From: Cerrena zonata
Taxonomy: Eukaryota; Basidiomycota; Agaricomycetes; Polyporales; Cerrenaceae
Length of the DNA: 64,000 nt
Assembly (NCBI GenBank): GCA_038087015.1
Contig: JASBNA010000008.1
Coordinates: 372,001-436,000, forward strand
Reading direction: 5' to 3'
A program made the translations under genes and the position numbers. The notes under the pieces are model-generated. The model did not search any database. It was not told where the DNA came from and saw only the letters and a program-made list of their open reading frames with translations. This document shows positions 23,025 to 33,960 of this stretch, piece after piece; position 1 is the first letter of the stretch, and each line of letters opens with the position of its first letter.

Positions 23025-24331
23025 ATGGTACTCCGCCATCTACGGTGTACACGTTTCAACTTGTTATCTCCAAAATTACCTCGTCAAAATGTCCGAAGCC
23101 TTGCCAGTTTCGCCGAGTCTGCATCTTTGCACGCTAACTCTCAAGAAGTGACCATGGTTGGCATTGAGAATATGAGTCCTTCGAACCCTGGACAGCTCAA
23201 TCGTCTTTCTGAGTTGCACAATCTCGGTGTTTGTCCTTCACCTCACCCCTCAGTAATGCCACCTCTTCTATTGGCTGATGGGGTCAGCCAAGGAGGGTTA
23301 AAACCTGAGCCGGAAGATGGTCAAGAGATTTCTGACCAGGAATGGGAAATCCGAACTGGTATGTTCTGTGTCTGGCTACTCTCTAAAACCGTGTAGAGGA
23401 AAATCTGATGCTATCTTAGAAACTTTTGGGCGATACTCCACCTAGGTCGAGCTATTTACGTCCTACAGCAAACCTTACCAGACTTCTTTTCTGTTGGCCT
23501 TATTTCCTCGCTAGATACGTCCATTATACCGCGCGGAGAAGACCTGAAGATTCAGCCTGACGAACACTCGGAGAGCATCTACAGCCCAAGAATTCGTTTG
23601 GAATACAAGCCTCCAGTCGCACTACCTACCCCGTTTCCAAGTGTGCTCCATGTTGAGGGTACGTTTCAGAGCTGCCTTCTTCCAGCGTTCTCAATTTCCT
23701 TAACCTTATCCCAACAGGTCTACATCTCTACATCGCGTCGTCTGTCTTTGTACGACACACGCTAAACGCGCTTTATCAGGATATGCACGTCCAAATCAGA
23801 CGTGTACGTGTGCATGGACCTCGATCCAAGAAGCCGCCAGGTACGTCAAGCAGAGCATGCTCACATGCATATATCATTCTTAAATGGCATATACGGCATT
23901 TCTTCCATACGTTCTTCGTGTCTGTTTTGTGCCGGCCATCATCTAGGGTCACCGAGAGGTTCCAGTGAAGGCTCGAATGCAAATGCGCCAATCTCAATAG
24001 AGTCGAAGCGGCCCCGTAGCGTGCGAGAGAAGAGTTTTTTTGTCGGCCTTGTCGTCACCGGCGCGGGACGCGTGAGTGGTGCGCGTGCGCAGTGGGAAGT
24101 GTGAGTGTGCAACTTCTAGCAGCTTCGTTGCTGATCATGTATTCATTTTCGCTTGGGTCTATTGATAGCAATTGCACGTACACATTCTCGCCAATAACCG
24201 GCTTGATACAGCTTCATACGGTGGATTCGATTGAACCAGCTCCGCATCAGTCCCTCTTCGAAGCTTTAGGCCGGTTTGGACTAGTTGGAGGTGGAGGGGA
24301 CGATCTGAAGGGAACAGGCGGAGCTAGATAA
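23025..24331 (+). CDS. Conserved DUF2358-like (C6orf136-type) protein, 328 aa, 5 exons
   Basis: Exons 23025-23358, 23446-23658, 23718-23840, 23947-24100 and 24169-24331 join in frame. The N-terminal ~100 residues are low complexity and may hold an organelle-targeting segment (MVLRHLRCTRFNLLSPKLPR, basic and Ser/Leu rich). The core has LQQTLPDFF, SIYSPRIRLEYKPP, LHVEGLHLYIASSVFVRH, LNALYQDMHV, REKSFFVGLVV and TYTFSPITGLIQLHTVDSIEP. The order of an FF motif, a 'YSP.I.L' strand and a final 'F....GLI..H..D.I.P' segment is what I recall for the DUF2358/NTF2-like fold. Function is unknown in fungi. The family name is from memory of pattern, not a search; the gene structure is firmer than the name. 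Confidence 0.75.
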
Positions 24332-25012
24332 GGAAGCACCTCGGATATAGGTGTTTGCGTTCAATTTGCATTTAGGTTCAGGTGGTCAGGACAGAGAGAA
24401 CCATTCAGTTGTATTCACAGAGTTCGCATTACCCCCACTCTTAACGCTTACCCCTTACTACCACCTCTCGTCGATACAGAAAGCCAGTACCTTTCCAAGA
24501 GAGAATCCGGGTCATCGTAGAGACGAGTGGAGATAATGTATTCTACTATAATACTTCCACTATACTCATGACATAGCGCGTCCCGTTTCATCTCGGACAG
24601 AAGGACTTCGAGCTTTCAGGCCGGGGTGGGATGACATGCTTCCAAAAAGATGTCTTCGTGTGAACGCACTGCGTATCCTATTTACCCCAAATGGTTCTGA
24701 ATTCACTTCGACAAGTTTGGGAGCATTGCGGTAAAGATAGCAAGCTCCATGATCTATTTCATCACGCCTTATCTGAATGCCGATTGGTGAGAACGAGTGT
24801 TTTATACGCCAATAAGCCCCAAACGAGTGTTACATATCTACCAATAATTCTATAGCACGCTTTAATGTGTTCAAGAAGTATATACAAGAAAACAGTACTT
24901 TTATTTTGCATTTGTTGTTTCAATTTGCGTTTTTTCCTACAGCGCCCCCTACAGCCCTGGTATCGATGTCCTGCTCGGAAATGGGTATCATACTTGAAAT
25001 TTTAGTACACTA
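24332..25012. other. Intergenic region between convergent genes
   Basis: About 680 bp between a forward gene ending at 24331 and a reverse gene ending at 25013, so it carries two 3' UTRs. It is AT-rich near 24880-24930 (TTTTATTTTGCATTTGTTG), consistent with transcription-end signals. No coding feature is supported. Confidence 0.5.
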
Positions 25013-26365
25013 TTAGACAGCATACTCCCCAGTCGGACTTCCTTTGTAGTCCGACATTTCCTTAGCATCGCTGACGGCTTCCTCGCGAATGGTAATCCGG
25101 ATGGGGCTGTTGCCCTTGGAAGCCATGGTGCGAAGATCGATGTCGTCAGTGGGGCTACCACCGAGCGTTTCACTGATGTCAGTCCTGGTGCCAGGGAATT
25201 GGAGAGTAGAGAGATGGGTGCGGTTGGCGCCACCGAAGGAAGAGGAATGAGGAGCGTTGGTAGGAGTGTCGGAAATAACACCGAGTTTGAGGAGACGGAA
25301 AACTCGGCAGGCCATCGCGTTTTGAAGAGCGACGTTGGGAACGGTAAACATTCCCTGATAGACTTGGGAGAGTGAGGGGCTGAGGAGAAGAATCATGGCG
25401 ACAAGGTTAATGCTGACAGTAGCCCTATGACAAATCATTAGACGACAAGTTTGACAGGTCCATAGATTAAGACTCACAAATAATATAATTGTCCTGTCTT
25501 CAACAGAGATTTGGAAACATATCCCATTCCGTTACCGGTGAAGAAAGCCTTCGCACGGCCCTTGAAGTTATCCGCCATACCGTAAGTGGAGATTTTGAAC
25601 GAGATGGCGAGGAAGACGGAGGTGTCGAAGACGAAGATAGGTGACGAAGGTTGCAGCACTGTATCCTCTTACAACAGAGTTAATGCACCATCTTGTAGGG
25701 CCGAGCGGAATAGCTTCGAATGCGAAAGGAGTGGTAATGGAAGCGAATGTGGTAAGCCAAAGAGCGAAGAATGCCCAGACGACGTAGGGGTTTCGGAAGA
25801 AGACGCCCCGCGCCCTGATGAAGAAAAGGAATGAATTGGTGGGGAGTGCGAGTGCGACTAGCCAGGTCACCACTTTGATAACCACCTCGCAATGGTGCAG
25901 AGGTGCAACTATAGAGTATGATTAATTAGGCAAGGGGGAAGTCACAGGATGGAGGAGGACGTACTCAAGAAGATGAAGATGCCGACGATGAAGCCACCCG
26001 ATAGAATCCTATTGCAGTTATTAGTACGAATGACAATAAGTGAGTGGCAACGGTGGCGCCTTACCTCGACATAATGTAGGCTACATCAGACAAGCCGAAT
26101 CTGTTCTTGCGGAACATCTGAATATCGGTGGACAAACTCATCAAGACGTCCCATAACCACGCCTACACAAGTTGAAGACATATCACGATCAGTCAAATGT
26201 ACGTCTTAATTAACGAGCGGAGATCGTGCATACCCCTACGGTACAGGCTACGAGATACCTCTCGATCTCATACTGACCAGCGAGATCGGGGGGAAGCCAT
26301 GCGAGGGAGGTGAGGGGATTGGGTGCAGGAGGCAGAGCAGGTTGTTGAGCAGTAGGGTCAGCCAT
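25013..26365 (-). pseudogene. Multi-pass fungal membrane protein with an apparent 1-nt frameshift near 25635
   Basis: The start at 26365 reads MADPTAQQPALPPAPN. Exons then encode AWLWDVLMSLSTDI / GLSDVAYIMSR, ILSGGFIVGIFIFL, APLHHCEVVIKVVTWLVALAL..., FVFDTSVFLAISFKI, GYVSKSLLKTGQLYY and a final exon ATVSINLVAMILLL, ending in a Ser/Thr-rich tail (stop at 25013). Introns are canonical (for example GTATGC..TAG, GTAAGG..TAG, GTACGT..TAG). Between residues SAATFVT and IFVFDTS the reading frame shifts by one nucleotide at about 25630-25645, with no room for an intron. Without the shift, seven hydrophobic segments form a typical Agaricomycete seven-helix protein. It may be a young pseudogene or a sequencing error. 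Function is unknown. Confidence 0.75.
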
Positions 26366-27373
26366 CGTGCATCAAAGTTAGCAAAACCCCAAGCTGACTT
26401 CCTATATACCCATTTCCAATCCTCAAAGGCGTCAGAGTGCGTTTTGCCGATTCACCCACTCGAACGCTGAAGGAGGTAAGCGGCCGCTACCCTGCGGTCG
26501 TGAGGACCTTCTTCTGACAGGTTTTCTGACCGGAAAACACTAATCGGTGCCAATGGGGTTTCTGTGAAGGTGGGTCCGACCTGCCATTATGGAGTGTCGC
26601 TTCAAGAAGCAATCTTTGCTACCCATGGGAATCGAGCATCCCGCGTTCCCAGGACCAGCCTGCCGAAAAAAATGAGAAAGACTGACAGGCGACACATGGT
26701 TATGCATATTAGGCACTCAAGAAGTTGAAAATACAAGCAATAAATCGTAAGTAAGTCCTGTGGTGCTGTCCTATAGGGGGACAAAGGGGATACCGAAAGA
26801 TGGAACAAAAGTGTGAGGAGAGGATACCGAAAGTAGTAGTAGCGGATGGCCAAATTTAGGTTGTTTGGCTCTGTGGGGCCTACAGCAAACGCCCGGCTTT
26901 CAGCCCTCCGTTTTTCCACGCAATATCGCTACCAATCCGTGAAAGCCAATTAATCTTCGCGGCCTCCCCGTATCGAACCCGGCCACGTTGAGTCTCGACT
27001 TCGTACTTACTGTACGTTTTCATTTACGCAAATTTTACAGGGTGGCTGCATTTCCGCCGCCCTGGAAAGCTCGCTAGCTTGTGGCAGGGCATTTGCCGCT
27101 GACATCGGCGTTCGCATGATGCGAACGCTCTTCTCCTCAGATGAAATAGAACATCAGAACGGAGTTTTGGATGCCAACTCATGATCTATACCAAGACTGG
27201 GTAGCCACTGGACTTCGCATGTCTGACCATGCGAGAGGGATGACCTACCCTGCATTCCGTTATGGGTAACTCTGAGTACTTCCGACGGTTGAGTAAGATG
27301 CACCAGCGTCACCAAAAGATGACCTATATAGCCCATCGTTTGAAAGCGCTGTCGGGCAAAAGTGATTCACAAG
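26366..27373. other. Intergenic region between divergent membrane-protein and P450 genes
   Basis: About 1.0 kb serving as a bidirectional promoter region. It contains GC-rich stretches (26480-26510; 27040-27130) and a perfect 21-bp palindrome at 27108-27128. Two short reverse open frames (26602-26919, 27154-27336) show no family character. Nothing else was recognised. Confidence 0.5.
27108..27128. promoter_or_regulatory. Perfect palindrome with 10-bp arms, possible transcription-factor site
   Basis: GCGTTCGCAT and ATGCGAACGC flank a single central G. It is located 246 bp upstream of the start of the P450 at 27374, between divergent genes. Symmetric sites of this size often bind dimeric zinc-cluster or bZIP regulators; no specific factor is recognised. 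Confidence 0.35.
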
Positions 27374-29635
27374 ATGGCCTCTCTGCCTGACGTGACGATG
27401 CTAACCCTCCTTTTATCTGCGGTACGTACCTGTTCAATTCTTCGCTTATGGATGTCAGAAACCTGATGTTATGTCGAAATGGTAGGGAACTTACGGTGTT
27501 TACCACTGGTTTGAACCCGCGGGACTCGGGTCAGCCGGAGCACTCCTTCTTGCGATTCCTCTGTACATTACATTGCAGGCTCGCCATCTCTACTCGTCTG
27601 CCTTTTGGGCATTCGCCTTCACATTCTTTTCTTATTATTCACTCATCATCGCCTACACTATCACCTATCGGCTTTCATCGTTCCATCCTCTCGCGCAGTA
27701 TCCGGGTCCGGTTGCATGCAAGGTCTCCAAATTGTGGATGACCTTCGTTGTCTCTCGGGGATACACCCACAAGTATATATGTGAATTACACAATATTTAT
27801 GGAGATGTTGTTCGGACAGGTGAGATCTGCTGTCTTCATTGAAGTGTGCGGCGTTTGTGCTAAGCGCTTCCTCTGTTCAGGTCCGAATGAATTGTCTTTC
27901 AGAGATGATAAGGCAACTATTACTATCTTGAAGGAAGTTGAGAAGGGACCCTGTATGTTGCTATCCGAAACCGTTTTTATTATCGTGGAACTGACATCTT
28001 TCATTCCTAGACTATGATTGCCGCAACCAGAAAGGTGTTATCCCCCTCGACGGTATCAAGAGCTTCCATGACCATGCTATTCGTCGCAAACTCTGGAACA
28101 AGGCTTTCAATATTACATCTGCCAAGGAGCATTCTGAAGACTTGAAATCCTGTGTCGATGAACTCTTGCATGAATTGGACAGGAAGCGGACCGGTGTTAT
28201 CGACATCGCCGCTTGGATCTCTTTCCTTTCGTAAGTTGTACTTCTCTTCCGCTCATCGAAACACCGCTCACATGTCATCTCCGTATCCTCTAGCTACGAC
28301 TTTATGGGCCACATCGTGTACGTTCTTGTGGTGTCCCTATTACTTGATGAGGGCGTGAACTTACCCTTATTCGGTCTAGTTTCGGAAGCCCAATTGGAAT
28401 GGTCAAGGCTGGCAGGGACTTCACTGGCTTTGCGGAACTCGCCGACAGCTTGGCTTAGTGAGTGTTCTTCGCTCTATAGCACTAATTCTTCCTAGGCTAG
28501 AACCTTTCAACTGACGGAAATGAAATTACAGCATTGCCAATGTCATCTCTCACATCCCTTGGATTTGGCCCTTCCTCCAGAGCATCCCTAACGCCGATGC
28601 CCCCCTCGAAATCCCTCGTAAGGTCTGTAAGGACTTGGTTAGCCGACGCATGAAATCCAACAACACAGTTAAACGGGATCTATACTATTACTTGGTAACG
28701 TTTCCCATCAACCCCGCATGGAACCAAACATCTGATTCAATCAATTTGAATTTTGTTTTTCCAGCTCGACGAGGATGGTCTTGAATCCGTGAAGCCAGAT
28801 GAGACTGTCGCACTGATGGAAGGTACTACGGCTATTATCGCCGGCTCTGACACTGCGTCGACTATGATGGCCCACACTCTCTTCTTCCTCATGAGGCACC
28901 GTTCTGCGCTTAAGCGTGTACAAGCTGAATTGGATGAACTCTACAACGGAGATGGTGCTCATCCAGACTATACCAAGAACATCGAGACCCCCTACCTGTC
29001 GGCCTGCATGTAAGTCCCCGCACTAATGTGCAATTCTGATTTCGATTGCTGCATACTGATGAGTTTCGGGCGCTGTCGTAGTAACGAGACCATGCGTGTG
29101 TACCCCGCACTCCTTGCCGCCCTTCAGCGTCGTGTGGAATTGGGGTCAGGCGGCAAGATGATTGCATCGCAGTACGTATCTTGTATCCATTGCTCTTCCT
29201 TCACATGCCAGTGAACAGGTTTGCTCACCAAGTCTCTCCACTCGGCTTAGCTTTGTTCCAGAGGGTACCCAGGTTACTGCTAGTCTTTTCACAATGCATC
29301 GCGACCCCCGACACTTCTCTCCCATTCCCGAAACTTTCTGGCCTGATCGCTGGCTCTCGCAGGAAACCTACGTCTTACCTTCCGGAGAAACCATTGGTAA
29401 AGATGACATCGTCCTCAATCGCAGCGTCTACCTCCCATTCTCCCTTGGTCAACAGAATTGCCCCGGCAAGATGTTTGCCAACATGGAGATGAAAGCGGTC
29501 CTCAGCGCGATCCTCCACACCTTTGATATCAAGCCTGCACCTGAAACCAATCTCGACGACTATGAGAACTCGATCTCCGATGTCTACATCACTCACAAGG
29601 GGCCTCTGCCCGTCAAACTAACTGCCAGGCGGTGA
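27374..29635 (+). CDS. Cytochrome P450 monooxygenase, 521 aa, 10 exons
   Basis: Exons 27374-27421, 27579-27819, 27881-27952, 28011-28230, 28294-28317 (24 nt), 28380-28457, 28532-28694, 28765-29009, 29082-29171 and 29251-29635 sum to 522 codons in one frame. An N-terminal membrane anchor (FWAFAFTFFSYYSLIIAY) precedes the proline hinge QYPGPVACK. The I-helix is AGSDTAST (308-315), ExxR is E-T-M-R (366-369), and the haem loop is FSLGQQNCPG with Cys464. In that loop Gln462 replaces the usual Arg, which I recall as normal for some basidiomycete P450 families. It would hydroxylate small lipophilic substrates at the ER, partnered by P450 reductase. Intron 1 (157 bp) is longer than the others, so the first 16 residues are less certain. 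It is not closely related to the other P450 in the window. Confidence 0.93.
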
Positions 29636-30590
29636 AATTTAGGGTCACCTGGTGAATTCGAACTTGAAATTCTTTTGTTTTTGACTTGTTTATACTTTAG
29701 TTCGATACCCACTTCGGATACCCTACTAACTCTTGCGAGTAAAATGTGGTAATAGAGATAAAGAAGATACCTTTTGTAATATGTTTTCCGTCGCAGTGCG
29801 ATCATCTAGGCTTTCTTAAATAAACTTAGCTTCGATTTCGACAATATCATTATAGTCTTGTCAGTATGTTACTTTTACGTGCTCTCGTTCTTGCTCCATG
29901 GAGCTATCTTCATGCTTCGATCTTCGAGAAGTCTCTCGCCACCCTCTGGGTTCTACAGCTTGAAAGCTTGAAAGCCAAACTAGACCAAGGGTCTGATCTA
30001 TCGTAAAAGGCACGGAATATACAGGCCGTGTAAGAATCGACTTGTGGCGAACGTGAGACGATGCCCAGGACGTCATTCTCTCTTCTGCAAAAAAGCCGAG
30101 CCAGTAGCGTGTGGTCCGTTCCCGTTCCTCAGGAGTTCCCTTCGAATGCCGCGGTGTCGAGTAATTTTCTTCTCGTGTTCTTTTGGCGACCGTCACGCGT
30201 ATCAATCTGGACATTGGCGAGAGAGGGTACCCAGCTGTCGCCAGGCACCCCAAATCTTCAATAATCGCTTATCTTTGGTTGGCAAATTCATTGCCTACCC
30301 CGAGTAGCAAAATGCTAATTTCAAATGACACTTTCCCCGTGATCGGAGTAGTAGTGACCGTGAAAAGTCCGGAAGAGAGTGGCGTATCTGCGGTAGTCCG
30401 GAATCGGTGGAGAGTGCAGAGAGTTGATTACTGAGCGTAGTCACTAATAATGACGAAGGGAAAGGAAATTATGATCATGGGAGTGGAATTCTGTACATTC
30501 CAAGTCAGAACTACCATGACGAATAACATAATAAAAATGGAAGTACGAACACAAATTGAATGTTCCGGGCATTTACAAAGGTTTCGTGTA
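29636..30590. other. Intergenic region between convergent P450 and PSF1
   Basis: About 950 bp holding two 3' UTRs. Several short open frames on both strands at 29861-30434 overlap in antisense and have no family character. No RNA gene or repeat was recognised. Confidence 0.5.
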
Positions 30591-31274
30591 TCATACTTCC
30601 TCCAAATAGCCCTGCACGATGAGGTGCTCTACATCGGCTCGTCTGACCATAAACCGCTGTCCTCGCCTGAAGTCGATCGCGCCTACCTCGGTTTGGATAA
30701 CGCCGCAGTCCCGGACCACCCGAACCAGGACATGAAGGTCCTTTGGCGGCTTCGTTATTGGTGCAAATAAATCAACCTCTTCAGTGGTAAGGACACCCGA
30801 GCGGAAATTGATTAAGGAGTCGTTGTATGCCCGAAGGAAGTCCACTTCATGCGGCGATAGTTTCGAGCGAATATCGCCAGAACTGGCATTAGCCTCGCTC
30901 CCCATATTCGCGTTGTTCGCAGGTGCACTAGCGTATGTCGAAAGTAGCAAAGGAAGGGCCCCGCCGACCGACCAGTATAGGTCTTTGAGACGCTCCTTTC
31001 GGTGATGATGATATGCCAAGAGGCATCTTTTATTACGGAGGATAGTAGTCTGGTACAGCATCACCGTCGAAGTCCGTGGGTCGCTAGCGGGATCTATTCC
31101 CTCTTGACTGGACAGAGTCTCTTGAATGAGGGATTCTAGCTGGCGTTGTTCCCGAATAATGGACCGAACGAGTACGTCGTTATACTTGAGAAGCGTGTCC
31201 GTTGCCGTTGACCGACGTGATTCTTGTACTAATTGTGTTGCTAGGTCTCCGTACTGCCTTGTGGAGCTATCCAT
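30591..31274 (-). CDS. PSF1: GINS complex subunit PSF1 (DNA replication), 227 aa, single exon
   Basis: An uninterrupted 227-aa frame. The N-terminal helical A-domain carries the family signature RNKRCLLAYHHHRKERLKDL, then HEVDFLRAYNDSLINFRSG. The C-terminal B-domain has PPKDLHVLVRVVRDCG, then IQTEVGAIDFRRGQRF and a final VEHLIVQGYLEEV. Length is close to yeast and human Psf1 (about 200 aa), with an extra Ala/Asn/Ser-rich loop near residues 115-130. PSF1 joins Sld5, Psf2 and Psf3 in GINS, which with Cdc45 activates the Mcm2-7 helicase at replication forks and links it to DNA polymerase epsilon. No intron and no defect are seen. DNA2, another replication gene, lies 2.5 kb upstream on the same strand. 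Confidence 0.95.
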   Translation of the reverse strand: MDSSTRQYGDLATQLVQESRRSTATDTLLKYNDVLVRSIIREQRQLESLIQETLSSQEGIDPASDPRTSTVMLYQTTILRNKRCLLAYHHHRKERLKDLYWSVGGALPLLLSTYASAPANNANMGSEANASSGDIRSKLSPHEVDFLRAYNDSLINFRSGVLTTEEVDLFAPITKPPKDLHVLVRVVRDCGVIQTEVGAIDFRRGQRFMVRRADVEHLIVQGYLEEV

Positions 31275-32552
31275 CCTGCAGGAAACGCGTCGTAAAATAG
31301 GAGAGGCTTCAAGTTCAATTTAGTAATTTGTTGGTCCTTGTAGTGGTAGAACGAGGTAGTACTTCACGTCTGCAAGTTGGCCACTAGATGGGACCCGATC
31401 AAGATCTTATCTAATCTTTCGTGTGCTCTTGCCTGTTCGACTGTCCTTTTGCCTTCAACCAGCGACCAACTCTGGCCGACTCCTGTTTATACCGTAGGTT
31501 GGGATATAATCCTATTCTCACTCTTTTCCCACAGGAAGAAGAATCGATAGAAGAGTCCTTGTGTCATGTCGAATATCGACTGTATCTCTGCTCGCCTGTA
31601 TAGACTTTGACACCAGAAAAATAAACGCAACTTAGTCTCAGCACCAGACTGCACTCATATTGGCTTAGGATTTACGGCAAGGGATCTTGCTTTATGCTTG
31701 TCGCTCAGCTGCTACAACTCAAAACCCAAAGCCCAGCACTCAAGACTTGCCACGGTCTACAACTCACTAGACTCAAGAGCTACAATTCGCCCACACCGCT
31801 CCCTTAGGTCTTACACTAGCTCGCTCATCACGCTATCACACGTCGCATAGCTGCGGACAGAGGGCATATTGTCTTAAAAAGCACGAATCCGTATTCTTGG
31901 GTGCAGCCTCGTACGCCATTCACAACCCTATCAGGAATACGACGCGCTTCATCGGACTGGCCTCATCCTCAGCACTCATAGACCTGACGTCTGTCATGCT
32001 TGCACAGATTCCACGAGGATACATTTCCCATGGCATCCACACGCCGACGACAGACGATCCGAGACGGCGAGAGCGCAACCCGAAGGCATGCAACTGCTTT
32101 TGTCTCGTTGTTGGGGTACTCTGTACCCCCGCCTCGACGTTCCCTGATTGTATAAGACTGCTAAGCTACGGACTACGATATAAACTATGACCAGCTTCCA
32201 GATTCTCTTCCTCCTCAAATATGGACATTTAGAACTATACCTATCTCCGGAACGTGGGACGGGGAGGGGAGGGGAGGGACGTTTCGAGGAGCTGCATTCA
32301 GACGAAGTAAAACTAAGGTCAGCACTCGGTCACTGCACAGAATACGATCATTTGAAAGCTAGGGATTATACCGTTCCCCAGGACGGGATGAGTCGGCTTT
32401 ATGAAGGGCACCCGTCTAGTAACCAAAAGGAAAGATGAATTAATCAGCATACAATGGGTATTTCTTTTCTTCGGGTGTCGTATTTTGAATTTTTGTTCTA
32501 AGCGCGAGTCAGCTCAGTCTGGTATCACAGAAGGCAACGAAACTCACTCGGG
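31275..32552. other. Intergenic region upstream of PSF1
   Basis: About 1.28 kb without a recognisable gene. Open frames (for example 31897-32190 forward, 31994-32218 reverse) overlap in antisense and look random. A purine patch GGGGAGGGGAGGGG occurs at about 32261-32275. The promoter of PSF1 should lie in the first few hundred bases next to 31275. Confidence 0.5.
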
Positions 32553-32608
32553 TTTTGTGATTTTGTGATTTTGTGATTTTGTGATTTTGTGATTTTGTGA
32601 TTTTGTCT
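32553..32608. repeat. 8-bp tandem repeat (TTTTGTGA)n, six perfect copies plus one degenerate
   Basis: Six consecutive perfect TTTTGTGA units (32553-32600) and a seventh ending in CT. The unit is not the fungal telomere repeat (TTAGGG). The tract lies about 180 bp outside the edge of duplication copy B and could reflect replication slippage at a breakpoint-prone site. Confidence 0.9.
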
Positions 32609-32701
32609 GGGTTTCTAAAGCATTGTGAAATACGCCGAATTGAACACGAGATGGACACCTACCTGTCGTGTTCTCGCTTTCTGGATACTAATCAGCTCCG
32701 C

Positions 32702-33253
32702 TCATTCTCCAATCCTTCCCCACTCGTCAGTAGGCGGACCTTCCATCTTGACCCTACTCTTCTGTCCATCTCGCTGGAACCGGTAGACGATATTCTTGCG
32801 TTTCTGTGCCTTATCGAGCGGGATGAGGGTGTAGTCGTGTGGTTCGATATTGAGATGGAGCCAGTCCATCGACACTCGTCGTCCATCGTGAAGATGAAGG
32901 ATTCTGGGTCGATCCTTGTTCGCAGTCCTTCTTCTTGCCTTGAGCATTAATGTCTCAAACACCCCTGGCGCTGCAGTCACCCGAGATGCCTTACAATGCT
33001 GGCGGAGAGTACTCTGCTTTCTTCTGGTGAATGGGTTGATGGACGTCTTGGGAGGTGGAGTTGAGAGCCGAGCGAGGCAGGCTCCGGCGGTGGGGGCTTC
33101 TCGCGACCAGCGCGGGGTGTATGTTGGGAATGAGCTCGCGTAAAATTCGCGTTCGAGAGCTTTTCGTTCCTGGGAGTGGTGGTGGGTGTGTGCGAATGCG
33201 ATGAGGCATGTTGTGCGCATGATGACGTTCATAGGAGAGTTGGACGACGACAT
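32702..33253 (-). CDS. Hypothetical protein in duplication copy B, 183 aa
   Basis: A single open frame begins MSSSNSPMNVIMRTTCLIAF. It continues through a Pro/Thr/Arg-rich middle (LSTPPPKTSINPFTRRKQ) to a segment shared with copy A (HLHDGRRVSMDWLHLNIEP) and on to its own C-terminus beyond the duplication edge. The basic, Ser/Thr-rich N-terminal part could be an organelle presequence, but I recognise no domain. The alternative frame (32991-33338) matches the frame kept open in copy A, so which frame is real is undecided. It sits between PSF1 and DNA2. Confidence 0.35.
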   Translation of the reverse strand: MSSSNSPMNVIMRTTCLIAFAHTHHHSQERKALEREFYASSFPTYTPRWSREAPTAGACLARLSTPPPKTSINPFTRRKQSTLRQHCKASRVTAAPGVFETLMLKARRRTANKDRPRILHLHDGRRVSMDWLHLNIEPHDYTLIPLDKAQKRKNIVYRFQRDGQKSRVKMEGPPTDEWGRIGE

Positions 33254-33960
33254 AGTGACGGTGGTACGAGCTTAGGAGATGTATGGCGAGTGTCAGTCCG
33301 TGCTTGCGCTTTTGTACTGAGGCTCGGAGGGAATGCAAGCCTCGATGACGCCACTTCCGGGGATGAGGCTGACAGCGTATTGGGCCAGATTGCTCAGATT
33401 GGGGATATGATCGCTAATAGAATGTTCTATTACCCTTCAATCAAATTCTTCCACCATACTGGACACACAGGATGCAAACATTGATGCATTCGGCAAGCAA
33501 ACCTCCTCGCCTTCCTAATCTGACTGTCCTAATTTGGACAGAAGCTGCATTGTTCCCCATATTCGGACAAGTGACTCAACACCCGGCTACAGACATTGGG
33601 ACTTGGGTTTCAAGTGAGATGGATCTCGAGATTCACGTTACAGCAGATCGCTCTGAATATGAATTGGATATACAGCAATCTGCGATCTAACAACGTTTCA
33701 GACAGATCAACTCCTCGAGTCAATGATCGCCGTGCGGAATATATATATATATATATGATCTCCGTGCTGCGAGTCTAGATTGCAACATACTGTAATTCTA
33801 TTTGCCCTCATTGAATAGATCCTTCAATATATGCCGCCCTTTCGCTAAGCTCTCCTCCGTTACGATGCTCTTCCGACTCTTCTTCAAAGGCCTGGACGCG
33901 TTCTCTTTCGAATAGGCCTGCAAAGTAGCAATGTCCGAGGGGCGTTTTGAAGGTGTCCGA
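32785..33960 (-). repeat. Inverted segmental duplication, copy B (partner 16175-17335)
   Basis: The reverse complement of this segment matches 16175-17335. It covers the last ~50 codons and 3' flank of DNA2, a TA microsatellite (33738-33757) and the hypothetical coding segment. The intact DNA2 gene runs continuously through its outer edge, marking this as the original locus. The two copies lie in opposite orientation about 15.4 kb apart and enclose the second F-box, second DUF6534, DUF2358-like, membrane-protein, P450 and PSF1 genes. Confidence 0.9.

Noticed and set aside
25657..25670. 14-nt GTAAGA..ACAG 'mini-intron' explaining the membrane-protein frameshift
   Set aside because: Too short to be spliced, and joining there does not restore the conserved frame.
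32553..32608. Interstitial telomere repeat
   Set aside because: The unit is TTTTGTGA, not TTAGGG or a known basidiomycete telomere variant.
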